From positions 124,001 to 188,000 of the forward strand of contig WHSU01000001.1 of NCBI GenBank assembly GCA_009379925.1: a stretch of DNA of 64,000 nucleotides, given 5' to 3'. How positions within the stretch are numbered: the stretch's first letter is position 1; every line of letters begins with the position of its first letter. The position numbers and the translations under genes were made by a program. The DNA comes from Dehalococcoidia bacterium. GTDB lineage: Bacteria > Chloroflexota > Dehalococcoidia > UBA2979. This document shows positions 40,943 through 48,298 of the stretch, one piece after another. The notes under the pieces were generated by a model. The model had not been told where the DNA came from and ran no database searches. It saw only the letters and a program-made list of their open reading frames with translations.

Positions 40943-42555
40943 GTGACCTCCTCGATCTTGCGGCTCACCGGCATCGAGCCGCGCGGGCCGCTGGCCCAGC
41001 CTTCCAGCACGGCGGAGAACTTCCCGGCATCGGCGCCGGCCACCACGAGGTGAATGTACTCCGGTCCGGCGAACTTCGGGATGGGCCGGTCCAGGCCGCC
41101 CTCGGGCACCCGGTCCGGCGGGAGGCCCGCACCCGACACCGCGTCGCGTAGCAGTTCGCGCGCCGGCCGCGACGTCAACTCCTGGATGCAGGCGCGCACC
41201 TGCTCCTTCGTCCAGCCCTCCCGCCACAGCGTGTCCAAGTGCTCCGGGCACACCACGAGCACCACGTCGCCCATGCCATGCGCCCGCGGATGGTGGACGC
41301 CCTCCAGCACCAGCCCGAAGGAGCCCGCGACCTGCGCCGCCGACCGGGACGTCTGGTCCACGATCAGGTTGGGGCCGCCGGTGGCCGTAAAGAGCGTGAC
41401 CACGGAGTCGCCCGCCTCGAAGCCACGCTCCACGTGCAGCGGCTCCCAGGGACTGCGCTCTTCCCACTCCGCGAAGCAGAGTGTGTACTTCATCGGGTTG
41501 CCAAGCGTGGAGCGCTCCGTGCCGCCGGGCTTCGCGCCGCCAATGTTGCGCAGCACCAGGCGGACCGCACGGCCGATGGTGGCGTTCGCGCGGTTGCCGT
41601 GCCCCAGCGCACCGAGGCCCATGTTCATGCCGATGCGGTGACGGATCGGGCCGTTCACCACCACCACCGGCGACGCGCCCATGGTCGTCGCGCTGACACC
41701 GTGGATGTTGTACTCGTCCGTGCACATCGCCTCCACGGCGGCGACCACCACCGGCAGGTACTCCGGCCGGCACCCGGCCATCACGGCGTTGATCGCGATC
41801 TTCTCGATGGTGGCCGGCGCCATGTTCGGCGGGACGGTCGCCACCACCTCCTGCGGGTCGCGGCGGGTGCCTTCGAGCATGCGTAGCACGCGCTCCGGCG
41901 TCGGCGGGACCACCGGCAGGCCGTCCGTGAGCCCCTGGTCAAAGAGGAACTCCATCACGTCGTCGCCGGCGCCGACCTCGATGCGGCGCGCGCGGAGCGG
42001 CGAGCGCTCCGCCTGGGCGACGAGCCGCTCGTAGGTGCCGGGCAGCACGGAGAGCGAACCGCAGCCGGGACGTGACTCCGGCCACTCCGACCAGTCGATG
42101 TCCGGTGGCGAAACGCCGGCAATCGCGCCGAGGTCCTCGAAGAGGTGGTCCCAGTCGGCACGGCCGAAGCCGACGATGCGGCGCACCTCGTAACCGTCGT
42201 CGTCGGCCAGGATCACCGTGGGTACGGTCTCGATGTCGTACTCGAACGACACGAGCAGAGCAGAGTCGTCCAGCACAGGCACGGTGAGGCCGTGACGCTC
42301 GACCAGCTTCGCCGTGCCCGCGGCGTCGTCCTGACCGATAGCCCAGACGTCCACCATGTCCCCGAACTCGACGTGCGCGCGTTCGATCAGCGGCATGGAG
42401 AGGTTGGAGGTCTCGCAGTCCTCGTGGACGAAGCAGAGCAGCGCCGACCGCGCGGTGGGGAAGGAGCGCAGTTCGCCCGAGTTGTCGCGCAGTCCGAAAG
42501 CCGGGAGGCCTCCCGAGTCGTCCTGGAGGGCCGCGCTTCTGCGTGGCTCGTTCAT
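40939..42555 (-). CDS. Thioredoxin-like protein, UGSC partner
   Basis: A 538-residue two-part protein. Residues 15-160 form a peroxiredoxin/TlpA-like thioredoxin fold: LPAFGLRDNSGELRSF, LLCFVHEDCETS with Cys47 where the active-site cysteine lies, and ETVPTVILADDDG with the cis-Pro loop. A second Cys of a CxxC motif is missing. The C-terminal 340 residues carry DVMEFLFDQGLTDGLPVVPP and several conserved His/Asn segments (HGVSATTMG, LGHGNRANATIG) of a domain I know only as accompanying UGSC-type proteins. ATG 42555 is used, with AGGG upstream; GTG 42564 is possible. It overlaps the selenoprotein gene and probably forms a redox system with it. Confidence 0.75.
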   Translation of the reverse strand: MNEPRRSAALQDDSGGLPAFGLRDNSGELRSFPTARSALLCFVHEDCETSNLSMPLIERAHVEFGDMVDVWAIGQDDAAGTAKLVERHGLTVPVLDDSALLVSFEYDIETVPTVILADDDGYEVRRIVGFGRADWDHLFEDLGAIAGVSPPDIDWSEWPESRPGCGSLSVLPGTYERLVAQAERSPLRARRIEVGAGDDVMEFLFDQGLTDGLPVVPPTPERVLRMLEGTRRDPQEVVATVPPNMAPATIEKIAINAVMAGCRPEYLPVVVAAVEAMCTDEYNIHGVSATTMGASPVVVVNGPIRHRIGMNMGLGALGHGNRANATIGRAVRLVLRNIGGAKPGGTERSTLGNPMKYTLCFAEWEERSPWEPLHVERGFEAGDSVVTLFTATGGPNLIVDQTSRSAAQVAGSFGLVLEGVHHPRAHGMGDVVLVVCPEHLDTLWREGWTKEQVRACIQELTSRPARELLRDAVSGAGLPPDRVPEGGLDRPIPKFAGPEYIHLVVAGADAGKFSAVLEGWASGPRGSMPVSRKIEEVT

Positions 42556-42731
42556 ACCGTTCACCCTACGCCCACCGTCGAGGCCGCGCGCTCCGCCCGC
42601 CCCTCGCGCGCCGCGCTCCACCGAACGACGCGCAGCGTAGCACCGCGTGGACGCGCCCGTTGTTGCGTTGCGCGCGCTCGGCAGGTTATCAGGGCTGAGT
42701 ACCGAACGCGGGAATACGGGAGGGAGCGCGC

Positions 42732-43052
42732 GTGCTCTTCGAATTGCGCCAGTACCACATTCGACCGGGCCACCAGGAGGGGTGGGTGCGGCTGATGGAG
42801 GAGGAGGTCATCCCCTTCCAGGTCGCACAGGGGATGGTCATCCTCGGGAGCTTCGTCTCCGACGAGGACGAGTCGGTCTACGTCTGGATCCGGCGGTTCG
42901 CCGACGAGGAGGAGCGAAAGCGCCTCTACGCCGCGGTCTACGAGAGCGAGCACTGGAAGACGAACATCGGCCCGAGGATCCCCGAGATGATGGACCGCGA
43001 GCAGATTCGCGTCACCCGCCTCCGGCCGACCTCGAAGTCGCCGATCCAGTAG
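42732..43052 (+). CDS. NIPSNAP family protein
   Basis: A 106-residue dimeric ferredoxin-like fold protein of the NIPSNAP family. It starts MLFELRQYHIRPGH, has GSFVSDEDESVYVWIRRFAD and ends in IRVTRLRPT, the usual pattern. NIPSNAP domains are small antibiotic-monooxygenase-like folds with no settled activity. The start is a GTG with GGGAG upstream. It is divergent from the thioredoxin-like/UGSC unit. Confidence 0.9.
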   Translation: MLFELRQYHIRPGHQEGWVRLMEEEVIPFQVAQGMVILGSFVSDEDESVYVWIRRFADEEERKRLYAAVYESEHWKTNIGPRIPEMMDREQIRVTRLRPTSKSPIQ

Positions 43053-43075
43053 CGCCGGTCGGACCGTCGAGGCCG

Positions 43076-43104
43076 TTGACCGGCGATGACGGTCGGCATA
43101 CCTT
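43076..43104 (+). promoter_or_regulatory. Sigma-70-like promoter upstream of leader peptide and rsgA
   Basis: TTGACC and TACCTT are separated by exactly 17 bp. A start near 43111 would place the 25-codon reading frame at 43154 and the rsgA gene on one transcript with a leader of about 180 bases. Confidence 0.5.
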
Positions 43105-43153
43105 CGGACGGCATCGCTACAACACGACGAGCGCACAGGAAGGGAGGCGCCGG

Positions 43154-43231
43154 ATGACTACGCACATCGCCCACCGGGCCGCGATGCCCGGCACGCCGAT
43201 CCACGCCCTCCGGCGCTCGTCCGCCGCCTAA
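43154..43231 (+). CDS. Putative 25-codon leader peptide
   Basis: A very short frame with AGGGAGG before its ATG, a better ribosome site than most genes here. The product begins MTTHIAHRAAMPG, contains three histidines and ends LRRSSAA. It lies between a good promoter and the rsgA gene 61 bases downstream. It may be a regulatory upstream peptide; no amino-acid run typical of attenuation is present. Frame length alone would not support it. Confidence 0.35.
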   Translation: MTTHIAHRAAMPGTPIHALRRSSAA

Positions 43232-43292
43232 CGCTCGACCCCAACTTCGAGAGACCAGGCACGAGGAGCGCCTCACACCGAGGAGCTTCCTC

Positions 43293-44429
43293 ATGTCCTC
43301 CGACCCCCCACCCGGGCCACTCCCTGACCGCGGACCCGACCGCCAGCCTGACAGCGGAGCCCCTACCCTCACGTCCATCGGATGGGACGAGAGGCTGCAC
43401 GCGCACTTCGAGCTGGTGGCCGGCGAGCGCGACCTTCCCGGGCGCATCGTGCGTGTCGACCGGGGCAGCGCGCTTGCGGCCACAGCCGAGTCGGTGCTGC
43501 GCGCGGAGCAGGCAGCCGCCCTCCTCGCCCTGCGCGGCGTCGAGGCGACACTCGCCACCGGCGACTGGGTCGTGATCCGCCCTCGTCCGCACCACGCGAC
43601 CGCCGAGGTGGTCGCGGTCCTGCCCCGCACGTCGGCCTTCGTCCGGGGCGACCCCAACGGCCTGGACGCGCAGGTGCTCGCCGCGAACGTCGACACGGCA
43701 TTCATCGTGCACCCGGCCACTGGCGCGCCGAACCTGCGGCGCATCGAGCGGGAACTGGCGGTCGTCCGTGAGAGCGGGGCGGCGGCCGTCATCGTGCTCA
43801 CGAAGGCGGACCTCGCCCGCGAGTCCGACGAAGCCGTCCGCGGCGTCGAAGCGGTAGCGCACGGCGTCCCGGTCCACCTCGTAAGCGGGGTCCAGGGAAG
43901 CGGGGTCGACACGTTGCGCGGCTACACCGAGGGGTGCCGCACGGTCGCGCTGATCGGCGCTTCCGGCGTGGGCAAGTCGACGCTGGTCAACCGGCTGGCC
44001 GGGCAGCACGTGCTCGAGACCGCGGCGGTGCGGGACTCGGACGGAAAGGGACGCCACACGACGACGGCGCGACACCTCGTCGCGCTACCGGGCGGCGGCG
44101 CGCTGATCGACACGCCGGGCATGCGCAGCGTCGCGGTCTGGGGCGCCGAGGAGGGCGTCTCCGAGGTCTACTCGGAGATCGAGGCGCTCGCCGGGGCCTG
44201 CCGCTTCCGCGACTGCGCGCACGCCGGTGAACCGGGATGCGCCGTCACCGCAGCCATGGACTCGGGCGGCCTCGATGAGGGGCGGCTCGATGGATACCGC
44301 AAGCTGCGGCGCGAGGTGGCAGCCTTCGAGGCGCGCCAGGATCCACGCGCCCGCCAGGAGCGGCGCCAGCGCATGCGAGCGATCAATCGCGGGCTCCGGC
44401 AGCGACGCAAGTCTCGCGACGGGGAGTGA
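43293..44429 (+). CDS. rsgA: Ribosome small subunit-dependent GTPase A
   Basis: A 378-residue circularly permuted GTPase that checks 30S subunit maturation. The G motifs come in permuted order: LTKAD (G4) at 169-173, then GASGVGKST (G1) at 222-230 and DTPG (G3) at 273-276. An OB-fold domain precedes them (about 45-115). The C-terminal zinc knuckle shows FRDCAHAGEPGC with its Cys-His-Cys spacing, and a very basic tail follows. The N-terminus is longer than usual by a Pro-rich segment of about 25 residues. GGAG precedes the ATG. Confidence 0.96.
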   Translation: MSSDPPPGPLPDRGPDRQPDSGAPTLTSIGWDERLHAHFELVAGERDLPGRIVRVDRGSALAATAESVLRAEQAAALLALRGVEATLATGDWVVIRPRPHHATAEVVAVLPRTSAFVRGDPNGLDAQVLAANVDTAFIVHPATGAPNLRRIERELAVVRESGAAAVIVLTKADLARESDEAVRGVEAVAHGVPVHLVSGVQGSGVDTLRGYTEGCRTVALIGASGVGKSTLVNRLAGQHVLETAAVRDSDGKGRHTTTARHLVALPGGGALIDTPGMRSVAVWGAEEGVSEVYSEIEALAGACRFRDCAHAGEPGCAVTAAMDSGGLDEGRLDGYRKLRREVAAFEARQDPRARQERRQRMRAINRGLRQRRKSRDGE

Positions 44430-44496
44430 CGTGCACTGCGGGGCTGACTCGCGCGGTCCCTGGGGCCCGCGCGTGCGAGGAGGTCATGCGCGTTGG

Positions 44497-44502
44497 TATA
44501 GT
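44497..44502 (+). promoter_or_regulatory. Putative -10 box of the zinc-ribbon gene
   Basis: TATAGT lies 59 bases upstream of ATG 44561 and supports that start over in-frame starts further upstream, which would precede the transcript start near 44509. No clear -35 is seen. Confidence 0.4.
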
Positions 44503-44560
44503 CTGCAACTGCGCCACTTCGCATACCGGCTGTATGCCACGCACGGGGGAGGGAAGCCTC

Positions 44561-44896
44561 ATGGTCAACGAGAGAGACGTCGCCTCGGCGAAGGGTGGCG
44601 GCGGCGATCGCGAATACATGAAAGACTTCGCCCGCGGCCGCCAGAACATCTTCTGCGAATCCTGCGGCATCAACATGCGCCGCGACCCGGACTTCGGCAC
44701 CGAGGCGGACGGCGGGCACACCGAGCAGTACTGCTCCGGCTGTTACGTCGACGGTCGCTTCCGCGAGGAAGCGACCACCGCCGCCGACTTCATCACGAAG
44801 GCCGCCGAACGCATCGCGGCACAGCGCAAACAGTCACCGGGCAAGGTGAAGCTGGACCTGAAGAAGGAACTGCCGAAGCTGCCGCGCTGGAAGTAG
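44561..44896 (+). CDS. Putative zinc-ribbon protein
   Basis: A 111-residue protein with a zinc ribbon of the PF12674 type: FCESCGINMRRDPDFG and, after the expected Gly/Thr/Glu stretch, YCSGCYVDGRF, giving CxxC-x(n)-CxxC. The C-terminal part is helical and basic (KVKLDLKKELPKLPRWK). Family members are annotated as transcription-related without proof. GGGGGAGGG lies seven bases before ATG 44561. Confidence 0.88.
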   Translation: MVNERDVASAKGGGGDREYMKDFARGRQNIFCESCGINMRRDPDFGTEADGGHTEQYCSGCYVDGRFREEATTAADFITKAAERIAAQRKQSPGKVKLDLKKELPKLPRWK

Positions 44897-44919
44897 GCCG
44901 AGTCCCAGGTAGTCCTCGT

Positions 44920-44942
44920 GGGGGCGCAATGCTTGCGCCCCC
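44920..44942. repeat. Hairpin repeat copy 4
   Basis: A 10-bp stem of GGGGGCGCAA with its complement and a TGC loop, related to the palindromes at 1899, 4762 and 16445. It lies between the convergent stops of the zinc-ribbon and enoyl-CoA hydratase genes. Confidence 0.65.
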
Positions 44943-44947
44943 TCCCC

Positions 44948-44978
44948 GCTCCCCCTTCGACGGGCTCAGTGTGAGCGG
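44948..44978. repeat. Dispersed repeat, 'CTCACxCTGAGCCC' family
   Basis: The minus strand reads CTCACACTGAGCCCGTCGAA followed by GGGGGAGCGG. A near copy lies inside the helicase gene at 63100-63131, and related TTCGTGGTGAGCCCG elements are near 54320-54374 and 57269-57310. It is directly beside hairpin repeat copy 4. Confidence 0.7.
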
Positions 44979-44998
44979 GCTACGCCCGCCAGCCGCCG

Positions 44999-45892
44999 CT
45001 ACGAGCCTCGGAACGCCTCGTCGCGCTGGTCCTTGAAGGCCTCCCAGCCACGTTCGCGCAGGGTCTGGAGGCGCTTCGCGGCCTCCTCGTCCGAGCGGGT
45101 GCGGCCGGACAGCTCGCGCAGCACCGGGTCGTCGCGGTAGTTGAGGGCCTCCCGGAACCCGGCCAGCTCGTAGACACGATTGACCAGCGTCTTGTTGAGG
45201 GCGACCGCGGTTTGCGGCAGCGACGCGAACTTGCGCGCCATCGATTCGGCCTCGTCCCAGAGCTGGTCCCCGGCGACCACGCGGTTGGCGAGGCCGATGC
45301 GCAGCGCCTCCGGCGCGTCGATGACCTCGCCGAGCATCATCAGCTCCTTCGCCGCCTTCAGGCCGGCCAAGAAGGGCGAGATGAGCATGGGCGGGCCGAA
45401 GCCGTGGCGTACCTGGATCTCGCCGAACTGCGCGTCCTCCGCGGCGATCGTGATGTCGCACATCCCGGCGATCTCGCAACCCTGGCCTAGCGCGTGCCCT
45501 CGGACGGCCGCGATCACCGGCTTCGGCATGCGCCAGATTCGCTGCGTGAGGTCCATCATCCCCGGGACCTCGAGGCCCTCTGGGCGGGAGCCACTCTGGA
45601 GGTCGCCGCCGGCGCAGAAAGCCCGGCCGGCGCCTCGCACGATCACGGTGCGCACGGCGTCGTCCGCCTGGTCCAGGGCGCGGCCGAAGTTGAGGGTGAG
45701 CGACCAGTCGACGGCGTTCAGCACCAGCGGCCGGTTGAACGTGATCCACGCGATACCGTCGGCGGCCTCGTAGAGCACGTCGGCTTCCGAGGGTGCCGGC
45801 ACCTCGTAGCCCTCCGGCGTGTAGCGCTTGCCTGCGTCGCGCTGCGCCTCCGGCACCGCCACCGGCGCCGGCACGTGTGGTTCGCTCGCCAT
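44999..45892 (-). CDS. Enoyl-CoA hydratase/isomerase family protein
   Basis: A 297-residue crotonase-fold protein. The CoA-binding and oxyanion segments are GAGRAFCAGGDLQSGS and AVRGHALGQGCEIAGMCDI, with the FNRPLVLNAVDWSL strand near the start. In place of the two catalytic Glu residues of hydratases, the second position reads GEIQVRHGFGPP with one Glu. It has an extra N-terminus of about 35 residues and a helical C-terminal end. Likely acts on an acyl-CoA; which one is unknown. Confidence 0.92.
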   Translation of the reverse strand: MASEPHVPAPVAVPEAQRDAGKRYTPEGYEVPAPSEADVLYEAADGIAWITFNRPLVLNAVDWSLTLNFGRALDQADDAVRTVIVRGAGRAFCAGGDLQSGSRPEGLEVPGMMDLTQRIWRMPKPVIAAVRGHALGQGCEIAGMCDITIAAEDAQFGEIQVRHGFGPPMLISPFLAGLKAAKELMMLGEVIDAPEALRIGLANRVVAGDQLWDEAESMARKFASLPQTAVALNKTLVNRVYELAGFREALNYRDDPVLRELSGRTRSDEEAAKRLQTLRERGWEAFKDQRDEAFRGS

Positions 45893-46048
45893 GCGCGTTC
45901 CCGTCCTTCCGAGGTCCGTCTACGCCAGACACGACACGAGCCGCCCTGCTGGACGGCTCGTGGCTCGTTCCGGGAGAGATTCTACACGCCGCGCCCCTCA
46001 GGCACTCCCACACCGGGAGCGGATGAGGGCGGGCGCGGCCCTCGTGCG

Positions 46049-46519
46049 CTACTGAGCCGTGAAGGTCAGCACCTTCGCGCCGTCGTTGATGTCCACGGTG
46101 TACTCGGTGCCCGACACCAGGTCGCTGCCGAGCTCGACGGTGTTCTGGACGGTCCCGTAGATCATGGTGCACGCGACATCGTCGCTGTCCGGGATGCGGT
46201 TCAGCACCGTGACCTCGAACTTCGTCCCGTCGCGCTCGACGTCGATGCTCTCGAACTCGGCGCAGCCGCTCGGCAGGCCAGAAGTGACCAGCACGGCGTA
46301 CTGCGGCGGGAACGACTCGCGGATCAGCAACTCCGCGTCATCGATGGGCGCTGGCGCCACCTTCGTCGGGTAGCCTACGTCGCCAACCGGCGTCCCCGTC
46401 GGCGTGCGGTCGGGTGCACCGCCCGCGTTGGCCTCGTCATTGCAGGCAACCAGCACTCCTGCCAACGCCACGATCGCCAGCACGCCCATAAATCCCTGGA
46501 GCCGTCGCATCTGTCCCAT
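46049..46519 (-). CDS. Lipoprotein of unknown function
   Basis: A 156-residue lipoprotein. A basic start (MGQMRRLQ) and hydrophobic stretch lead to the lipobox VLVAC, with Cys at about residue 26. After a Thr/Pro/Gly linker comes a small domain with two cysteines (SGCAEFE and VACTMIYG) that may form a disulfide, and strands ending VDINDGAKVLTFTA. ATG 46519 is chosen because GAGG lies just upstream; the long open frame further upstream is a shadow of the neighbouring SDR. Family unknown. Confidence 0.75.
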   Translation of the reverse strand: MGQMRRLQGFMGVLAIVALAGVLVACNDEANAGGAPDRTPTGTPVGDVGYPTKVAPAPIDDAELLIRESFPPQYAVLVTSGLPSGCAEFESIDVERDGTKFEVTVLNRIPDSDDVACTMIYGTVQNTVELGSDLVSGTEYTVDINDGAKVLTFTAQ

Positions 46520-46560
46520 GCTCGCCCTCGCTTCAATGTGTCGTCTGTAGCCCTTGCCGG

Positions 46561-46683
46561 CTACCAGACTGACGAAGGCGGGCGCCCCCTGGTTCCCTGC
46601 GTCTGCGGCGCGTCCACGACAATGCCCCTCGCGCGGAGGTCCGCGATCGCCGCCTCGTCGAGGTCGGGCGGGGTCCCGCAGCA
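46561..46683 (-). pseudogene. Remnant of a CaiB-type CoA transferase C-terminus
   Basis: Directly after the SDR stop, and in the same frame, about 40 codons read PPDLDEAAIADLRARGIVVD and then lose similarity before a TAG. The DEAAIADLRARGIV pattern is typical of the last helix of class III CoA transferases. No start codon or upstream part is present, so this is a leftover of a deleted gene. Confidence 0.45.
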
Positions 46684-47454
46684 CTACCGCGCCGTGTAGC
46701 CCCCGTCGACGGGCAGCGTGACGCCGTTGATGAACGACGCGTCGTCGGACAGCAGGAACGTGGCAGCCGCCGCGATCTCCTCCGGACGGCCGAGGCGGCC
46801 CATCGGGTGCAGGGACTCGATCAAGCCGCGGGCCTGGGGTGTACCCGAGATGTTCTGGATCATCGGTGTGTCGATGTAGCCGGGGGCGATGGCGTTGATG
46901 CGGACGCCGGCCCGCGCGTACGTGAGCGCGAACTGGCGCGTGAGGCCGACGACGCCATGCTTCGCCGCGACGTAGGCGCCGGCGCCCAGGGCCGGCTCCT
47001 CGGCCTGCGTGGGGTCCGAGGGCTGCGTGCCTGTGAGCCCCACCAGACCGGCGACCGACGCCGTGTTGACGATGGCGCCGCCTCCGCGGCGCGCCATCAG
47101 GTGCGCGCCGTACACGAGCCCGTAGTAGACGCCGGTCAGGTTCACCGCCAATGTGCGGTCCCAGCCGAAGCCGCCCCCCACACCCGCGTTGTTGAGCAGC
47201 GCGTCCAGGCTGCCCAATTGCTCGACGGTGCGTTCGAGGGCGGCCTGCACGTCGGACTCCACCGTCACATCGAGGCGCATCGCCGCCGACCGACCGCCGT
47301 GCTCCGCGACCTGCGCGGCGGTGGTCTGCGCCGCCTCCTCGTCGATGTCCGCGCACATGACCGCCGCGCCCTCCTGCGCCAGCCGGACCGACATCGCACG
47401 GCCGATGCCCGAGCCCGCGCCCGTCACCAGCGCCGCTTTGCCCTCGAGTCGCAT
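46684..47454 (-). CDS. Short-chain dehydrogenase/reductase
   Basis: A 256-residue classical SDR. TGAGSGIGRA is the cofactor loop, NNAGVGGG the conserved strand, and the active-site Ser and Tyr-x-x-x-Lys are in NTASVAGLVG and YVAAKHG. It ends with SFINGVTLPVDGGYTAR. An Asp at the end of the second strand (CADIDEE) suggests NAD preference. A CoA-transferase remnant follows in frame, hinting at an old rearrangement at its 3' end. Confidence 0.95.
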   Translation of the reverse strand: MRLEGKAALVTGAGSGIGRAMSVRLAQEGAAVMCADIDEEAAQTTAAQVAEHGGRSAAMRLDVTVESDVQAALERTVEQLGSLDALLNNAGVGGGFGWDRTLAVNLTGVYYGLVYGAHLMARRGGGAIVNTASVAGLVGLTGTQPSDPTQAEEPALGAGAYVAAKHGVVGLTRQFALTYARAGVRINAIAPGYIDTPMIQNISGTPQARGLIESLHPMGRLGRPEEIAAAATFLLSDDASFINGVTLPVDGGYTAR

Positions 47455-47546
47455 GCGCTCGCCCTCCCCTCGATACTTCGCCCGCGCCGCATCGTAACGA
47501 AGGGCGGCATGTCGTGCGTGTTATGGTGAGCGCGAAGGAGGTGGAG

Positions 47547-47732
47547 ATGACTGGTTTCCCAGGAATACCGCCGGAGCCCGGACACGGTGACCCGAAGGGA
47601 GTTGCCCGCGGAGCCGAACAGAACCTGCGCAACAGTGCGGGGCTGGCGGACGACCTCGGCCACACGGCGCAGGCCCTCGGCCGTGCCATCAGCTGGCCGG
47701 TCCGCGCACTCATCCGCGTGGTCAGGCGTTAA
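47547..47732 (+). CDS. Small cationic protein, tandem paralogue 1 of 3
   Basis: A 61-residue protein with AAGGAGG six bases before its ATG. Layout: Pro/Gly-rich start with GDPK at 14-17, a polar helix with AEQNLR at 23-28 and a GLADDLGH segment at 32-39, then an amphipathic, strongly basic end ISWPVRALIRVVRR. The same layout recurs in the next two genes. No signal peptide is visible. It is unrelated to any family I know. Confidence 0.75.
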   Translation: MTGFPGIPPEPGHGDPKGVARGAEQNLRNSAGLADDLGHTAQALGRAISWPVRALIRVVRR

Positions 47733-47780
47733 GCCCGGCCTTGTCCGCATACGCCCGCCGCGCCGGAGGAGACAAACGAC

Positions 47781-47963
47781 GTGATGTACCCGCCGCCCCC
47801 GCCCGACCCCTGGCCCGGTGACCCGAAGGACCTCCGAGCCAGCGCCGAACAGGACTTCCGGCACTCGGTGGGGTTGGCCCACGACGTTGGGCATGTCCTC
47901 GGCTTCCTCACTCGCATCGTGACTTGGCCGGCACGCGCCCTGATTCGCCTCGTCCGTCGGTAG
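47781..47963 (+). CDS. Small cationic protein, tandem paralogue 2 of 3
   Basis: A 60-residue paralogue of the gene before it, 48 bases downstream. It starts with a run of prolines, then PGDPKDLRASAEQDFRHSVG, GLAHDVGH and the conserved end VTWPARALIRLVRR. GGAGGAG lies 10 bases before GTG 47781; ATG 47784 is the next codon. Identity with paralogue 1 is concentrated in the DPK box, the AEQ helix and the WP-R-LIR-VRR tail. Confidence 0.75.
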   Translation: MMYPPPPPDPWPGDPKDLRASAEQDFRHSVGLAHDVGHVLGFLTRIVTWPARALIRLVRR

Positions 47964-48048
47964 ACCAGCGCGACAGTGTCCGTGCATGCTCGCGTCAGCG
48001 CGAATGCGTACGGATGAGGTAGGGTGAGGCTGACTGAGAGGAGGGGCC

Positions 48049-48228
48049 ATGTTCGGAATGCCACCTCAAGATCCCGGGCACCTGGACCCGAAGCACGTGC
48101 GTGCAGCCGCGGACCACGACGCTCGGCAGGACATGGGGATGGGTCAGGACATCATCCACCTCGTCCAGACCGTGTTCCGTGTGATCACGTGGCCGCTACG
48201 TATGCTGTTCCGCCTCGTCCGGCGCTGA
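48049..48228 (+). CDS. Small cationic protein, tandem paralogue 3 of 3
   Basis: A 59-residue third paralogue, 85 bases after the second, missed by length filters of 60 residues. It begins MFGMPPQDPGHLDPKHVRAA, keeps the polar helix (ADHDAR) and MGQDIIHL segment, and ends ITWPLRMLFRLVRR. GAGGGG lies just upstream. A TAGGGT box about 30 bases before the start resembles a weak -10, so it may have its own promoter. Confidence 0.75.
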   Translation: MFGMPPQDPGHLDPKHVRAAADHDARQDMGMGQDIIHLVQTVFRVITWPLRMLFRLVRR

Positions 48229-48298
48229 CGAGGCGTGGCGCGTGGTCCCCACGCCGGTGCTCCCGCCTCGTCCGCCCTCTAGGCGCACATCCTCGCGG

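Noticed and set aside
42647-43231. Long plus frame running through the NIPSNAP gene into the leader peptide
   Set aside because: The NIPSNAP protein in another frame has clear family motifs; only the last 25 codons have a ribosome site.
46049-47713. Single long minus-strand frame joining the lipoprotein with sequence opposite other genes
   Set aside because: Only the last 156 codons look like protein, with their own ribosome site and lipobox; the rest overlaps the SDR gene out of frame.
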